Shown here: positions 49,336 to 61,800 of the stretch, one piece after another
Layout: every line of letters begins with the position of its first letter
Numbering within the stretch: the stretch's first letter is position 1
DNA from: Apophysomyces variabilis
Taxonomy: Eukaryota > Mucoromycota > Mucoromycetes > Mucorales > Mucoraceae
Length of the DNA stretch: 64,000 nt
Direction of reading: 5' to 3'
NCBI GenBank assembly: GCA_002749535.1
Contig: MZZL01000408.1
Coordinates: 1 to 64,000, forward strand
Program-made: the position numbers and the translations under genes
The notes under the pieces: generated by a model
Told to the model about the DNA's origin: nothing
The model's database searches: none
What the model saw: the letters and a program-made list of their open reading frames with translations, nothing else

Positions 49336-49959
49336 ATGGCCCTTCGCGCAAGCACCTCACGACTTTTGAATGCGCGCCTTTTGGCTGCCAACAATAGAAA
49401 CCTCATTGTTCGCGCTCAGTCAACTTTACACACCGGCGAAGTGACGCAGGATCCTCAAATCGGTGATTATCCTAACTTGCCACGCAACAGCCACCAACTT
49501 CGTGCGCCCTTTGGCTGGTGGGATAACCAGGATAGACGTAACTTCAACGAGACTGTACGAACCATATATCTTGAAGTCAATATCAATAACCGCAAAAATC
49601 TTAGGTTCACGAAGAAGATGAAATTCTTGGTGTGTGGGGTCCTGACATTCACACCTACAGCCCTTACAAGGCCCTCGGTCAATTGACTTTGTTTTTCGCT
49701 CTTGTCGGCGGATTCTCTGCATTTATTTACAAAGTTCAACCCGAGCGTCCAGCTGTAAGTCGAGGCTAGATTTTAAAAAAGGATTCCAGCTATAGATGCT
49801 TATACTACGATCTTAGATTAAGCGCTCCTATCCTTTCGATGGCCTGAAGGAAGAACTCGGCTCGCGTGAATACGACATTAGAACCCGAGGTGTAAGTATA
49901 AGGTTACTGAATTGAAGTGTCTAATTTCTGATGTTCATGAATAGGCTCGTTCGGAATAA
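49336..49959 (+). CDS. Mitochondrial complex I accessory subunit, NDUFB8-like
   Basis: A small inner-membrane subunit of NADH:ubiquinone oxidoreductase. The N-terminus (MALRASTSRLLNARLLAANN) is Arg/Ser-rich without acids, as a mitochondrial presequence should be. The mature part has PQIGDYPNLPRNSHQLRAPF, VHEEDEILGVWGPDIHTYSP, one membrane span (LGQLTLFFALVGGFSAFIYK) and PERPAIKRSYPFDGLKEELG. This layout fits fungal NDUFB8-type subunits. Three introns (49550-49601, 49754-49817 and 49892-49944) join in frame, and the last exon is only GCTCGTTCGGAATAA, giving the end R-G-A-R-S-E. Budding yeast lacks complex I, so its presence fits a filamentous fungus. Confidence 0.78.
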
Positions 49960-50524
49960 ATCGAGATTAAAACAATGTAGAGAAAAGAAAATAAACGCTT
50001 AAACGCTTATTGTTGTCGGATCACGGGACAGCATTGTCAGTCGAGCAGCTAATAGACACATCAAGGTCCCTAACACTGAAGGGCGATAGGGGCAACAATT
50101 AATAGTGATTAGGTCTGTTAATACGTATCCAACCTCTTGTCCAATTGATTGGTGCGAAGTAGCATGAGCACAGAATTAAATGTCGGACATGCAGCAGGAA
50201 CTTAGAGTTGGAGGTATAATACAAACCCACGTATTTTGCAGCATATAAACGGAACGATTGGATGGCTTTGGCTGACGACTGTGTGATGCACGCGAGAATT
50301 ACACTGCGTGGCTCTTGTATATTTAATCAACGTTGTCTCTAACAGACGGATAATGACCAACATCTCGATCCACCTTATCGAAGGATGCTGTCGAATCTCA
50401 TCATTCTATAGACGTTCCATGAGGTGGCACCAGTGTTGAGCAAAATGATAATTGCTTTGAATTGATCTTTCATTTAGTTAGTGAGACAGCACGATTAACT
50501 ACTTTAGCGGAAACCGAATTTATT
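49960..50524. other. Convergent spacer
   Basis: Holds the 3' ends of the complex I subunit gene and the four-span membrane protein gene. Nothing recognisable in it. Confidence 0.5.
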
Positions 50525-51997
50525 TCACATCAATCGGTCGCCGTCATCATCGGTTTTGCTAATTAGACCAGTTGTTTCTTCATCTTCTGCTGATTGCTCG
50601 GAAGGCAGCATGGGCTCTTTCTCTGATGATGTTTGCTCCTTCGTCTTCTTCCTATTACCGCGACGAGCTGATAGTGCTTTACTAGGTTCTCCACTATTCT
50701 CTTCAACAGATGCAATGCAGATCGAGGGTCGTTTAGACCTTCCTTTAGCTCTGTATAAGTCATAGTCCATTTTCTCGGACGAAAATGAGCTGGTACGACT
50801 ACTACTATCGCCCGTTTCGGATAAAAACTTCTCAGGCGCATGCCAACCCACCTGCGGCGTGACTCCCGGCTTGATAGCAGGAGGAGGCGCTGGCGGTGCC
50901 GCAAGGGGCGTTAGATTACTATTATCATCTCTATGCAGCGTCGAATCTAGCGGGTGAATCCCGGCAATGGAATGTCGATGCAAGCTGCTTCGTGCGCGGC
51001 GCCGTTTGGCTATTTCATCATACAATTTTTGTCTCTGTTGGTACATCTCTTTCTCCAAAGTGTCCTTTTCCGCCTGATAGCCTGCTGGAGTATAGGCGGG
51101 AGGTGGAGATGCGCGTTTTTCCGGCACATCCACGTTTCCCAAAATTTCTCCAATCTCTGTGTCTGCGGCCCGCTTCAACTGCCGATAGTATCTTTGGATG
51201 GCCCACAATGCCAGCACCTTTTAGTTTTCTTCGTCAGCTTTATAGGTCCTGTAACTTTCCCGGGGAGATACTATACCGAAATAATGGTGACCACCACCCA
51301 AGAAACAATACGTTCGAGGGCAAACTGGCCCCACATCGATGAACAGGTTTTATATATCTGTTTCATCTCTTCATCTTCTTCATATCCAAGCGACCACCAA
51401 AATAAGCGTGAGGGCTGCCGCTGAAGACATCCATCCATTAAAGTTGGACGATACACAACGTATAGCATTATGATATGGATAAAGCCGATACTCCATTGGA
51501 TCACCAAAAGTACAGTTAATACAATAATGTATAGATGTATACTTTTTCTGGATCGCTACATCATAATGTGAGTCTTGTTTATTTATGCCATTGATTTCCT
51601 TTTTGTTTTCTAATTGGAAGGCGAAGGAAGAGCACTTACCTTAAACGTCTTGTAAGCTCCAAACATACTCCATAAACTGATGAGACCAGTCATACCAAGG
51701 TAAGCATACAAATCGCCTGCATTTACTTCATAGACCCAATCTGGAAACAAGTTTAACTTGCCGTAAACTAGTAAATTTCTGTTTTCTCACGTTGTTTACC
51801 TGGCAAATAGGAAAGATCAACCGCAATCAAAGCTGGACCTATTAGCTGTCCACATCTTAGCAAACATTTTCATTTTGCATTTCTAAGGCGAAATTTACCA
51901 AAAGCACAATGGTGGCAAGGACAGCACAGAACCGTCTAGACAAGTTCGGACGGTATCTAAATGTGTTAAGTAACATAAGGGCATTGAAGAAAAGCAT
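50525..51997 (-). CDS. Four-span membrane protein, tetraspanin-like layout
   Basis: Unknown membrane protein. Start ATG 51997 follows a poly-T leader. Four hydrophobic segments are seen in order: RFCAVLATIVLLLIGPALIA, LYAYLGMTGLISLWSMFG, IIVLTVLLVIQWSIGFIHII and RIVSWVVVTIISVVLALWAI. Between spans 3 and 4 is a loop with Cys and Trp residues (LMDGCLQRQPSRLFWWSLGY, then KTCSSMWGQ). The C-terminal 210 residues are a hydrophilic, disordered cytosolic tail rich in Ser, Pro and charge, ending in acidic repeats. Exons join in frame at five introns. The order of a short loop, then a long loop between spans 3 and 4, resembles tetraspanins, but the CCG signature is missing, so the family is not assigned. 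Confidence 0.65.
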
Positions 51998-52177
51998 AAA
52001 GAACAAAAAAAAAATAGAGCGTATCTGACTTTTAGAGCGTAAACGCTAAGGGTTTCATTCCCTTGCATGTTTCATTGTCCATTTTCAATTGTTTTATTGA
52101 GTTTTTCTTAGGTCATTGACATGCAAACGACTGAAAGGAAGGGCTAAGAGCCGATTTTTTAAGAATTCCTAAAAGTA

Positions 52178-54797
52178 TCACTGATCCAAAGAGATATATC
52201 CTTGGCGTCGTTGTTGCCAATAGCGGTAGCCGTAGTAACCCAAAAGTGCAAGAATAGCTAATCCTAAAAGGACAGCCACTACAATCAGGAAGACAGCCCA
52301 CCATGCTAACCCGCGCCTGCCGGACTCCTCCGCAGGAAGCAATACACTATCAATTTCAATCACGCCACCACCGTTGCTGGCACGTCCAATGTCGATGACG
52401 CCTGATGCGTCTTGGTTGCTACCTTGAACATGGACAGTGTAACCGGAATCCACTTGACGTAGAAGGACCTTGGTGTCCTCTAGAAGCGTGCCGAATTCGA
52501 CGCCATCTTTAGTAATTTCTTTGTGCTCTTTGCGGTCCCTGTCATCATGATCGGCGTTCGCTGCTTGATTACTTTCACTATGGACGGCCTTGAGACGTGG
52601 CAAAGAAGCAGGAAGTATATGAAGCTTGACAATCCGTAGCAGTTTGTCCTGGTCTTTCAACAGATTCGATACGTTGAGCTTGGCGAACGCTCTGTCGCTT
52701 GGTGCCAGGATCGTATACGGGCCTCGGAGTTCATCTAGTACATCTCCAAGATGGGTCCTATCAAGGAGACCGAGAATACTGCTCGTGCCGTCTACAGAAA
52801 GCAAATCGCGATTGGTGATGTCCAAGTTGGAAGGCAGTTGCACACGGTCAATTTTATGGGCAACACCATTATTCAGTAACAGATCGGATTCTGTCACTTT
52901 CGCGATCACAGATCGATCATTCCCGTCAGCAGCACCAGATCCTCGCAAAAAGATCCCATCTTTCGTCTTGTTTAAGCTGATTTCCGGTCCAGCAAGCGTA
53001 ACTTCACGATGTTCTCCCTCTTTCGTTGAATTAGAGTAATAGATATTCCGAATCGCATGAAATTTGATCACTTTTTGAAGCTTTTCCTTCGATTCTGGCT
53101 GAAGTAGATGCTTGGTAAGCAGACCTAGGTAGGAGAAAGCTCGATTGGTAGGAGCAAATAAAGTGATTCCTTCAGCGTCATCTATTTCATCTGCCGAACC
53201 GGATGCATAGAGCGTGGCAACGAATGTAGACAGATCCAGATTAATAGGAAGCTGTCGAAGAGGACTCTCTGGCAAAGCAAGAGCGCGAGACACAGGATAG
53301 ATGATACTACTCTTGACAGAAACTAGAACTTTAAGTGTGAGCGAACTGTCTTAGATATTAACGGTTTCCATACCAGCATCTCGTGCAACGCCGGCCCGGC
53401 CAAATTCGACCGATTTTGTGCTTTCATGAGCATTGCTATTTTGTGCAAAGATTATATCTTGTTCTGTGACATGGACGCGGACGCGCTGAAAACGATCTCC
53501 TAGATGGTCATGCGAGACAGTCTCCAGCAAAGCATTGTCGATAAGATCTTCCATCTTGTACCTATCACGGACGATATGATATTTGAGCCAGGATTTAAGT
53601 TGATTCTTCGGTATATCATTCTCATCAAGAGCCTCATTTGGAGGTGCTAAGATCGTAAAAGGATTGCTGTCTGCATTGTCGAGATATTCTCCTAGATCGT
53701 TGTCGTAAAATAACGAGGTGAACTTGGTTGCGTTCATTCCAATCAACGCTTTACGAACGTTGAAATCCAAAAAGTCCTTTCTACGAGGCAAGATAGATTT
53801 TTCGACAAGATGGATAACACCTTGTTAAGATACAGTTATTGCCAAGTCAATAACCTGTTTTTCTTTTCTTGGACCTACCATTCGATGCCAGTCGATCAGT
53901 CTTGATGACTCGCACATCGTTGACAGTCATATCCCCGTCTTCGCTCTTGTATACAGTCAAGTATTCACCTTCCAAGGTCTTGTACTTAGTTTCACCCGTC
54001 GGGAAATCTCCTGCATAGACAACACGATCATAGATTTGATGTTTAAGAATAGACCCTAAATCGTCCTTTGCAGCTGGTTGGTTCAGATAGTCTTTCTCCA
54101 CGTCCGAAAGACCATCCAAAACGTGCTGTGTCGCAAAGACGGTGAGACCCTCAGCGTTACTGAGTAATCGGTCTATCCCTGACTTATACGATAAATCTGC
54201 AAACTCTTTCGTGTCTTCGCTCCTGTCCAACGTTTTATCTAAAGAAGCGCGAAATGGAGCAAAAATATTTCTGTCAACAGCTTCTTCGCAGGATAGAAGT
54301 TTAGACTTAGAAGCTTACCTAGTGTTACGGGTGTCTGCAAAACCCGGTCAATTACTTGTACGACTGCCCCGGAGGCTGCTTCTAGATCGCGTTCGATGAC
54401 CTCCGCGTCCCCGACGTAAAGTCCTTTGTTTACATGTACTTTGAGTCTTTGGTCAGTATTCATTGTTTTTAGAATCTGTCCATCGTAGAAGTCATCGCTT
54501 TCAATGGTAACTGGCAATAAATGGTAGAGTAGCTGAGCCTGTGTCACTTTTTGACCCATAAGGAAGTAAGTCGTGTCATTTTCTTCGCGCGTTTCAAAAG
54601 CTTCGTTGACCGGAGCAAAAAGAGTGGCTGTCTTCATAAGCTTGATCTTGTTGATCAGGCCTGTGCGTTCCAAGTGGTCCACAAGGGTGCTGAACCGATC
54701 ATCAGCTCGGATAATGTCCACAATGGTGGAGGGTTTTGCAGCCCAAATGATCGGCAACAGGAAGAACAACAAAAAGATATTCTTCATGACTATCATC
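52178..54797 (-). CDS. Multi-FAS1 (fasciclin) domain membrane protein
   Basis: A cell-surface or vacuolar type I membrane protein built from fasciclin domains, which usually mediate adhesion. Signal peptide: MIVMKNIFLLFFLLPIIWAA. At least four FAS1 domains follow, each with the family's motif pair: TATLFAPVNEAFE and later VVQVIDRVL; LTVFATQHVLDGL; FTILAPPNEALDE; ITLFAPTNRAFSYL; YTILAPSDRAFAKL. Near the C-terminus one membrane span (WWAVFLIVVAVLLGLAILAL) precedes a short basic tail ending in GYISLDQ. Introns near 54230-54318, 53800-53880 and 53295-53380 join in frame; the last gives AVSVKSSIIYPVSRALALP. A TATA box at 54844-54851 puts transcription start near 54815, which favours ATG 54797 over the upstream in-frame ATG at 54865. 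Confidence 0.88.
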
Positions 54798-54843
54798 TTT
54801 TGCACACAAACAAACGAGACTATGGGAAGGTAACATCCCGACC

Positions 54844-54851
54844 TTTTTATA
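54844..54851 (-). promoter_or_regulatory. TATA box of the FAS1 gene
   Basis: TATAAAAA on the minus strand, 47 bases before ATG 54797. Because it lies downstream of the in-frame ATG at 54865, it argues that this upper ATG is not in the mRNA. Confidence 0.6.
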
Positions 54852-54865
54852 CGACTTGAGGTCAT

Positions 54866-56596
54866 AATGATGAGTGTAAAACGTCATGATTTTTCATGCA
54901 GCTATATCGTTTCACACAATCCATATATAGATTGATCGAGAACAAGATTCGCCCATGTTTCTTCGCGATTTTATCGATCAGCAGAAATCATTCACCGCGG
55001 GAAATTTTTAACCTCCTAAGCGAAACATAAACTTGCTTTGTCTTAACAAACAAAACTTATTTTTGTGGAAAAATTTTTCTTTTCGTGATATATGGGGGTA
55101 GTTCTTCCCTCAGTGACGAGGGTCCCGGTCCTAGAACAGTATGTTTGTTGTTAATGAACGGCAGGGTAACCGTTCACTAAATCGAACAAGCGTACGAACA
55201 AAAAGTATCAGATTGATCGAGATACAAAGCTCATCCCAAAATTGAAGGGTACTGACCGTAACAGCCATTTGAAAGCATATATGACGAGTATTCTGCGACA
55301 ATTTATATCAACGGTATCACTTTCCCTAGTCTTTGTGGTTTTAGCGTTTGCAATTGTCATTTAAACATGTTGAAGCAAATATTATAAGGCCAAAGACCAC
55401 TCGGAAAACCGGATGTGATTTCAGCTCATCATCCACAACGGTTGGTCTACTGATCGTATCGATGATATTCAGCAGATTTAACTTCCACACTGCCATAGTT
55501 AGTTTCCCTATCAGTGTCATTGACATGGGCTGTGTAATTAATTCATCATAAAGATGTTAATTACTGCAGCAGAGTTATACAATACGATGTAAATTACGTG
55601 GTGCATGATTTATCCGATAAAATCGGACGTTTAAAACCATGGATCGCAAAATAGCTCATCCATACAACACGTCGCCTCCAAGTCAAGGTTATGTATATGG
55701 TAGTTACCAGTGCGTATACATATGGCATTATTAGCGAAAGAGTAACTATTCTGGCGCCGTACCTTACGTTAGAGCTGACAAGGAACCTCACACTTCGCCA
55801 GTCATACTTCTAGCAATCTTAATTCTCTTACGCATACAGGCAAAAGCTTTAAATAACATGCCTATTTTATAGTATATTATGATTTCAAAGAGCACATTGT
55901 TTGCAGGAATCTGTTTCGACGTGTTCCATGATGATCTGCTAAAATTCCCCTGAATTACTTATAACACAAACATACTGATTGCATAAATGATGTCGACCGC
56001 AATCGTTCCAGGAACTACGATATAACCATGTTATGGATTCTGTTCTCTATCAATCTATATGCCATAGATCTATGAGTCAAAGCTCACTCCGCCCATTTGT
56101 ACCACGCATTTCATTGAATTTAGAAAAAGAGATACAGAAAAGTAAGTCTGTCTGTCTGTATTTTAAAGCCAAGGATTTTTCTGTCCAACGTTATGCATAG
56201 TATTAAGGTTTGCTGAATAATGATATCTGTCGCGCTGAACGAATCCTGTTCGAGCAGACTGACCCTTAAGAGTTATCGAGAGATTAGAGCGCATTTTTAT
56301 TCAATAGTTAGTTGGGTTGCAACAACAACCAAATTAGAAGCATAAATCGGTGAATCCCGGCTTACTGGGCAAACGTGACCTACATATATGGTAAAGGCAG
56401 TATGAGGGGAAACTTATTCCCGAAGAGCAGATGGGAAGAATGAAAAGGACGGGCTGTGAGTCTTCTGTGCTCTTCGAGTATAACCACCAATTGAACGTTC
56501 ATTATTGGCTCAGGCAAAAAGACGCAATGCGGACCCCGACTTGTGCACCATAAATAAAAGATTCGTGACACCCAATCCTCATCTTCTCTTTTGCTT
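54866..56596. other. Gene-free region upstream of the FAS1 and MFS genes
   Basis: About 1.7 kb of AT-rich DNA between two divergent genes, presumably holding both promoters. Small frames near 55340-55790 have no protein-like features that I can recognise. Confidence 0.45.
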
Positions 56597-58592
56597 ATGG
56601 CACCTGCAGACGCTTTGAAGAAGGAAACAGATCCTCTTTTAAACCATTCCACTCGTTATAATGGAACATCCACGGAGGTGCAACTCAACGAAGACACATC
56701 TATTCCTTTACACAGAGAAAACGATGCTATCAACCGCTTAGGAGATCTCAGTTTGTTTACCTTGGCTCTTTGGTACATCAACCCTTAGGTTTTTATTTAT
56801 TTTGTTCTAAACTTGGTGTAAAGCTTGTGCACTGGGTCCTTCTTAGCATCTGTGGACACATCAATCGTCACTACCATCTTCAACGAGATCGGCACCGAAT
56901 ACCATAGGTAAAATGCCTGTTAACCGAAGCTATTCGAAGCATTAGCATTGATTTCCATACCGCAGTTCCAATCTATCTGTATGGATCCTAACATCTTACA
57001 TGCTAAGTACATCCGCATTACAACCCTTGTGTAAGTATAACTTTCTTTTTCTGGATTTCTTGGAGAGCTAATTTACAGGACATCTGGATGAATAGATGGA
57101 AAACTCTCAGATATTTTTGGACGAAAGACAACCTTGGTCACCATCCTGATTTTTTTCCTCATTGGCTCGTGGTTGTGCGGCGCTGCTCAAACAATGGTCC
57201 AAATGGCGATAGCAAGAGCCGTTGCTGGATTTGGAGGTGGTGGATTAGTGACGATGGCTGCGGTTGTTATCCACGATCTGTTTCCTTTAAGGCAACGTGG
57301 CCAGTATCAGTCCTACGTAAATATGGCACAAACGGTTGGAACCACAATAGGTGCACCTTTAGGCGGATTCATTAGTGACAGCTTGGGATGGCGATATTGT
57401 TTCTATATCAATATTCCACCATGTGTAGCAATCCTTGTTATTTACACCTACAAGTTGAGAAACTATAACTTGGATGAGAATAATTTACCCTGGAAAAACT
57501 TTCGACATAACATCCGTAAGATCGATTTCATTGGTGCACTCACACTGCTGATTGCCAACATATCGTTCGTCACGGCAACGTCATTGGGAGGCAACACTCA
57601 TTCATGGAGTGATCCTTTAATTGTTATCTTGCTGGTCAGCTCGGTGTTCTTTTTTCTGACGTTCGGATTTTACGAGTTTAACTGGGCTAAGCATCCCCTT
57701 TTATCTGCAGAACTCATGAAGAATCGCAATGTGGCGGCTGTATGCGTTAATAATTTCTTCATTTGTTCTGCAACTATGACTTGCATATATTTAGTTCCAC
57801 AATTTTTTATGGTAACCGGTTTGACAACCTACAACATGATGACTAACCAACGAACATACTTCAGGGAGTGATAGGATACAATGCATCCTCTGCAGGGATG
57901 TGGGTATTACCTCGTACAGCCATGGTTGCGACCGGCTGTTGGTCTGCAGGACGATATCTTAGATACAAAGGAAGATATAAGCGTTATCTGAACGCTATCA
58001 TGGTGATACATGTAATCGCCATAGCTTCCTATTATACTTGGAAGCCTGATATCCCTCTCATTATTCCGATTTTGACCATGAATTTCGAAGGCTATTGTAT
58101 GGGTACTGTTATTGTCGCCACTATGGTAGCTCTTGTAGCAGATATTGCACAACAAGGTAGTTGCAACCGGTGATAGCTCCGAAATAAGACTGAGTCTCGT
58201 TCTAGAAGCTGCCACGGCTACGTCCATGCTCTTCCTTTGCAGATCGACAGGGTGGTTGTCAGGGAGCACGTTCTCTGCAGCGATCTTGCAATCAAACTTT
58301 AAAAAATCACTAACGGAGAATATCCAGGGTCCAGAAGCAGACAAGGTAGGTTTACAAATTTATAGAACAGAATTAAAACTAAAGGAACCACCCGCAACAG
58401 ATAATTGAATTTGTACGGACATCTATAACAAAGATTCGTACACTTCCACCCGACACTCAAGTTATCGTGCTTGCCTCCCTTCAGCAATCGATCCACAAAA
58501 CCTTTTTGTATGCTTTCATTTGCTCTATTGTCGCATTTTCAGCCACATTTTTCCTCAAGAACTGTCATCTCAGATCACCTTCAAAACGATAA
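56597..58592 (+). CDS. MFS transporter of the DHA2 (14-span) type
   Basis: A proton-coupled major facilitator protein of the drug:H+ antiporter-2 / vacuolar basic amino acid type. After a hydrophilic N-tail it has TGSFLASVDTSIVTTIFNEI with the motif-D1-like acidic residue, SVWILTSYMLSTSALQPLY, GKLSDIFGRKTTL (motif A, split by an intron), and ARAVAGFGGGGLVTMAAVVI. Motif C is present as GAPLGGFISDSLGWRYCFYI. The following parts contain further membrane spans and end with a C-terminal span (YAFICSIVAFSATFFLKNC). About seven introns join in frame, including one after DIAQQ and one after EADK. The substrate cannot be told from the sequence. Budding-yeast Vba and Azr1/Sge1 proteins share this layout. 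Confidence 0.9.
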
Positions 58593-58878
58593 ATATGGTC
58601 GTGGTTTTTGCGAATATCCATGTAGCAGTTTGTACCTGATTTAATAAATATCTCTTAGATTAACTTCGCATAATGCAATAAAGGAAAGGTACTGTCATAG
58701 AGCCAGATAGACCCTCAAATGCCTTCTAAATAGAAGACAGCAATTCGCTGTGCTATATCTAACAATCAGGAAGGTAACATTATCAAAAAGTTCCGCCTAA
58801 CGCCTGCATGTAGTTTCCGGGATGAACATTTTTAATAACAATTTTTTAAAGAAAGGTGGTATAAGATGATCATTCGTT
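58593..58878. other. Convergent spacer before Fab1
   Basis: Short AT-rich spacer with the 3' ends of the transporter and the lipid kinase gene. No further feature seen. Confidence 0.5.
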
Positions 58879-61800
58879 TCACCCCTCCTTATGATGATGA
58901 TGCTGTTCATTTTGATCTAATATTGCATGTGGAGCGACGTTTTGCCTAGGCAACGCCCAAAGGTCAGGCACCATCAAGAAGTAGCGCTCCATGGCTTCTC
59001 GAAACCGTATCCGATATTGGCGCGGTGAGACAATGGTAGGCCCTTTACCACCACCTCCCAGAATACCGGATTCTTTTACCCAGCTTTCCAATTTCTTATC
59101 CCATGTAAAGGTGCGCATGAAATCTAGAATAGAGAGTCATTAGCATCGCCACTCGGCTAGTTCACGATGCCATACCGACAATGCCGACTACTAGTTCATG
59201 CCGTTCTTCGTCGATACCGACAAGTAACGAGTAATCCATGACATTCCTCCCGCACAAAAACAACGTGTCGTTATGTAAAGAGCTACGTAAAGTTTCCTTG
59301 GAATGAGCTCGAATAAACAAGGGTTTCTGGTAGATCACTTCAATCCTACTGTTAGAGCATCGAGCTTAGGTGGAACAACGCTTACGTTCAACTAGATTTT
59401 CGTCTAGCAGCACTTCGTCCTGCTTGCCCGTTGATTGTACGTGACGGTTGCGCATGGATCCTTTTAAATCGTATATCTAAGCCAGGATATCAGCAAATGA
59501 TCGAACTGGGGCTCTGTGTCCTCTACCTTTTTAACATTCCGTTGGTAAAACAGATTTTCCATTACAAGAACGTCCATGCGCATTGACTTCCCGGTAGCCG
59601 AGTTCTTATAGCCAATGCTGTAAAATCCAAGTATTTTGGCAAGCACGGTTGGAAGCTGAGCTTGGTTAAACATCTGATTGACTATGACCATAGCCATTGT
59701 CACTTACCTCTCTGAAAAAGGCTTCGGACATGTACTGGAAATAGGCCGGAGCAAAATTTAGAAAAGCATCCATTTCATACCGCGATATTTGCTTCATCAA
59801 TAACCGATCATCTAGCAACAAGCTATACTTATGATAATCAAGAGTAGTCCATCTTACCTTTGGTCTTTAAAAATGCGGATCCTGATTTACCCCCAGATGA
59901 GTCCCATTGAATGCAACTGGCCAGCGAGGTGATATAGCTTTCATCGCACCCGCAATTCCGTCTCAGAGCGTCAAACTGCTCCGAGAACAGTATTGTGCAG
60001 AAAAACTTGGTTGTTCCGTGCAAAAAAGCTACATAGGCTATGAATTAGCTATTTTCATCGCTTAAACGTGTCTATCGTACTGTATCTTATATGGGTCCCT
60101 GAATCTCGTAGTAGCGTTTCTTGGATATTAGTCTGCGGAGTGGCATCCTCTGCAGTCGAACAATAGGGCGATCCAAGGACGGTAGCATCTTCTGATATAT
60201 CATCCGTCAACGTTTCTTGAATTTCACGCATTTTCTGTACATAGTCGTCACAACTGAGGGTGTAAGCGATTATCGTACTCGGTTCGTCTTCACGCACCAC
60301 CACGAGAGAGTCGGGTAACATATGTTCCGTCGGCTGCCTAAACAATTGAAGAAAACAAAGTTAGGGTTTGTTGCATGAATCCTTGGCCAAATCCGACACG
60401 TACAGTGGTTGCTCCAAAGGTAATATATGCGTAACGCTAATATCAGTTAGCAAATTCGTAATTGTTTTCATAAATAAGTTCGTTTCTGCCGGTTGTTCGG
60501 ATTCTTCTACAACATTCTGTTCTGTTGGGATCGTTGCCGTAGAGCTCTTCGCAACTGTGTCTCTCACAACGTCCGATTTTGATACTCCTTTTGATAACCC
60601 TGGAGGAGCCAATAGTTCAAATGCCGACGGCAAATGCAGTTCTAATTCGTTATTAAAGCTGTTTGCAATTGTCGGATCAGGACGTTTTCGACTGTCTGGA
60701 ATTCCATTGGTGTACGGCGCCATAGGCGAGAAATAGTCTACCTGCTCATCCCCGCGCTCATCAGTAACATCTTCCAAATCTAGCATAAACTCATCGTCAA
60801 GGTCGTCTCGAACAAGATCATTGGCGCGTTTGTAAACTTGAATGGATGGCCTTTTCCGCGGTAATCGTGAACGAAAAGAGCGATCCCGTAATGTAGTTCC
60901 TCGTCTTATGTCCGTTTGAGCTCTTCGTCTAGCTGCATCTACATCGGTATATTGGTTTCGGGACAATAATGGCATCTGCGCCGGAGAGCAATATGGGGAC
61001 CTCGGTCCTCCCCGTTTTTCACGTAGGAGATCAATAGGTGGCAAAGTTTCTGCGTCTGTCGGCTTCACACGAGGAGTGCCTGCCTCTAATAGTTGGGGTG
61101 ACAAGCTAGCCTTGCTGCTGTTGTTATTTGTCGGTTGAGGAATTCTAGAAGGTATCTGAGAACCAGTAAGACCAGGGCTTTTAGCTCTCAAATAACTTGA
61201 GTCAGGTCTATTATCCACTGTATCGTCCGACTTGAACTTGGAATTAAGCTCGCGCATGAGCTCCAGAGAGAATTTCCGCTTGACTTCAAGTGACAATAGC
61301 AAGTCGTCTGGCGTGACCAGCGTGTCTTGATCATATGTCTCTGTGGTAGGCGAGCTTGATAATATGGGTAATCTGCTCTCGTCCGACGGACTTGATATAG
61401 GCGAAATATAGCTATCACAGGTGTCACCATCCTCATAATCCAATCCGGTGCCTAGTAATGGCAAATCGGACATGGCAATTGCACGTTTAACTCGTTCGTC
61501 ATCTTGACCAATAGCTAACGGTGGCTCCACCGGAAAAATGTCGGTCAAGTTTCTCTTACGCTGGCGTTCTGGCTGAAGATATATTCGCATGAGATCGGCA
61601 TAATCCATTTCCCATTGATTAGCAGCTTGAGCCAGCATTTTTCTAACCCAATTTAAGGCCAATATGTCCCCTGGGTCAGATTTAGCATATAACGTCTGGA
61701 GCTGTTGTAATAATTGTTTCTTTTCTCCCACGCATCGATGCGACATATCTTGTAATTCCGCCTTGCACGCTTCAATCTTCTTTGGATTCACCAAATCAAA

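Noticed and set aside
54798..54865. Upstream in-frame ATG at 54865 for the FAS1 protein
   Set aside because: It lies upstream of the TATA box and would place 23 extra residues before a good signal peptide.
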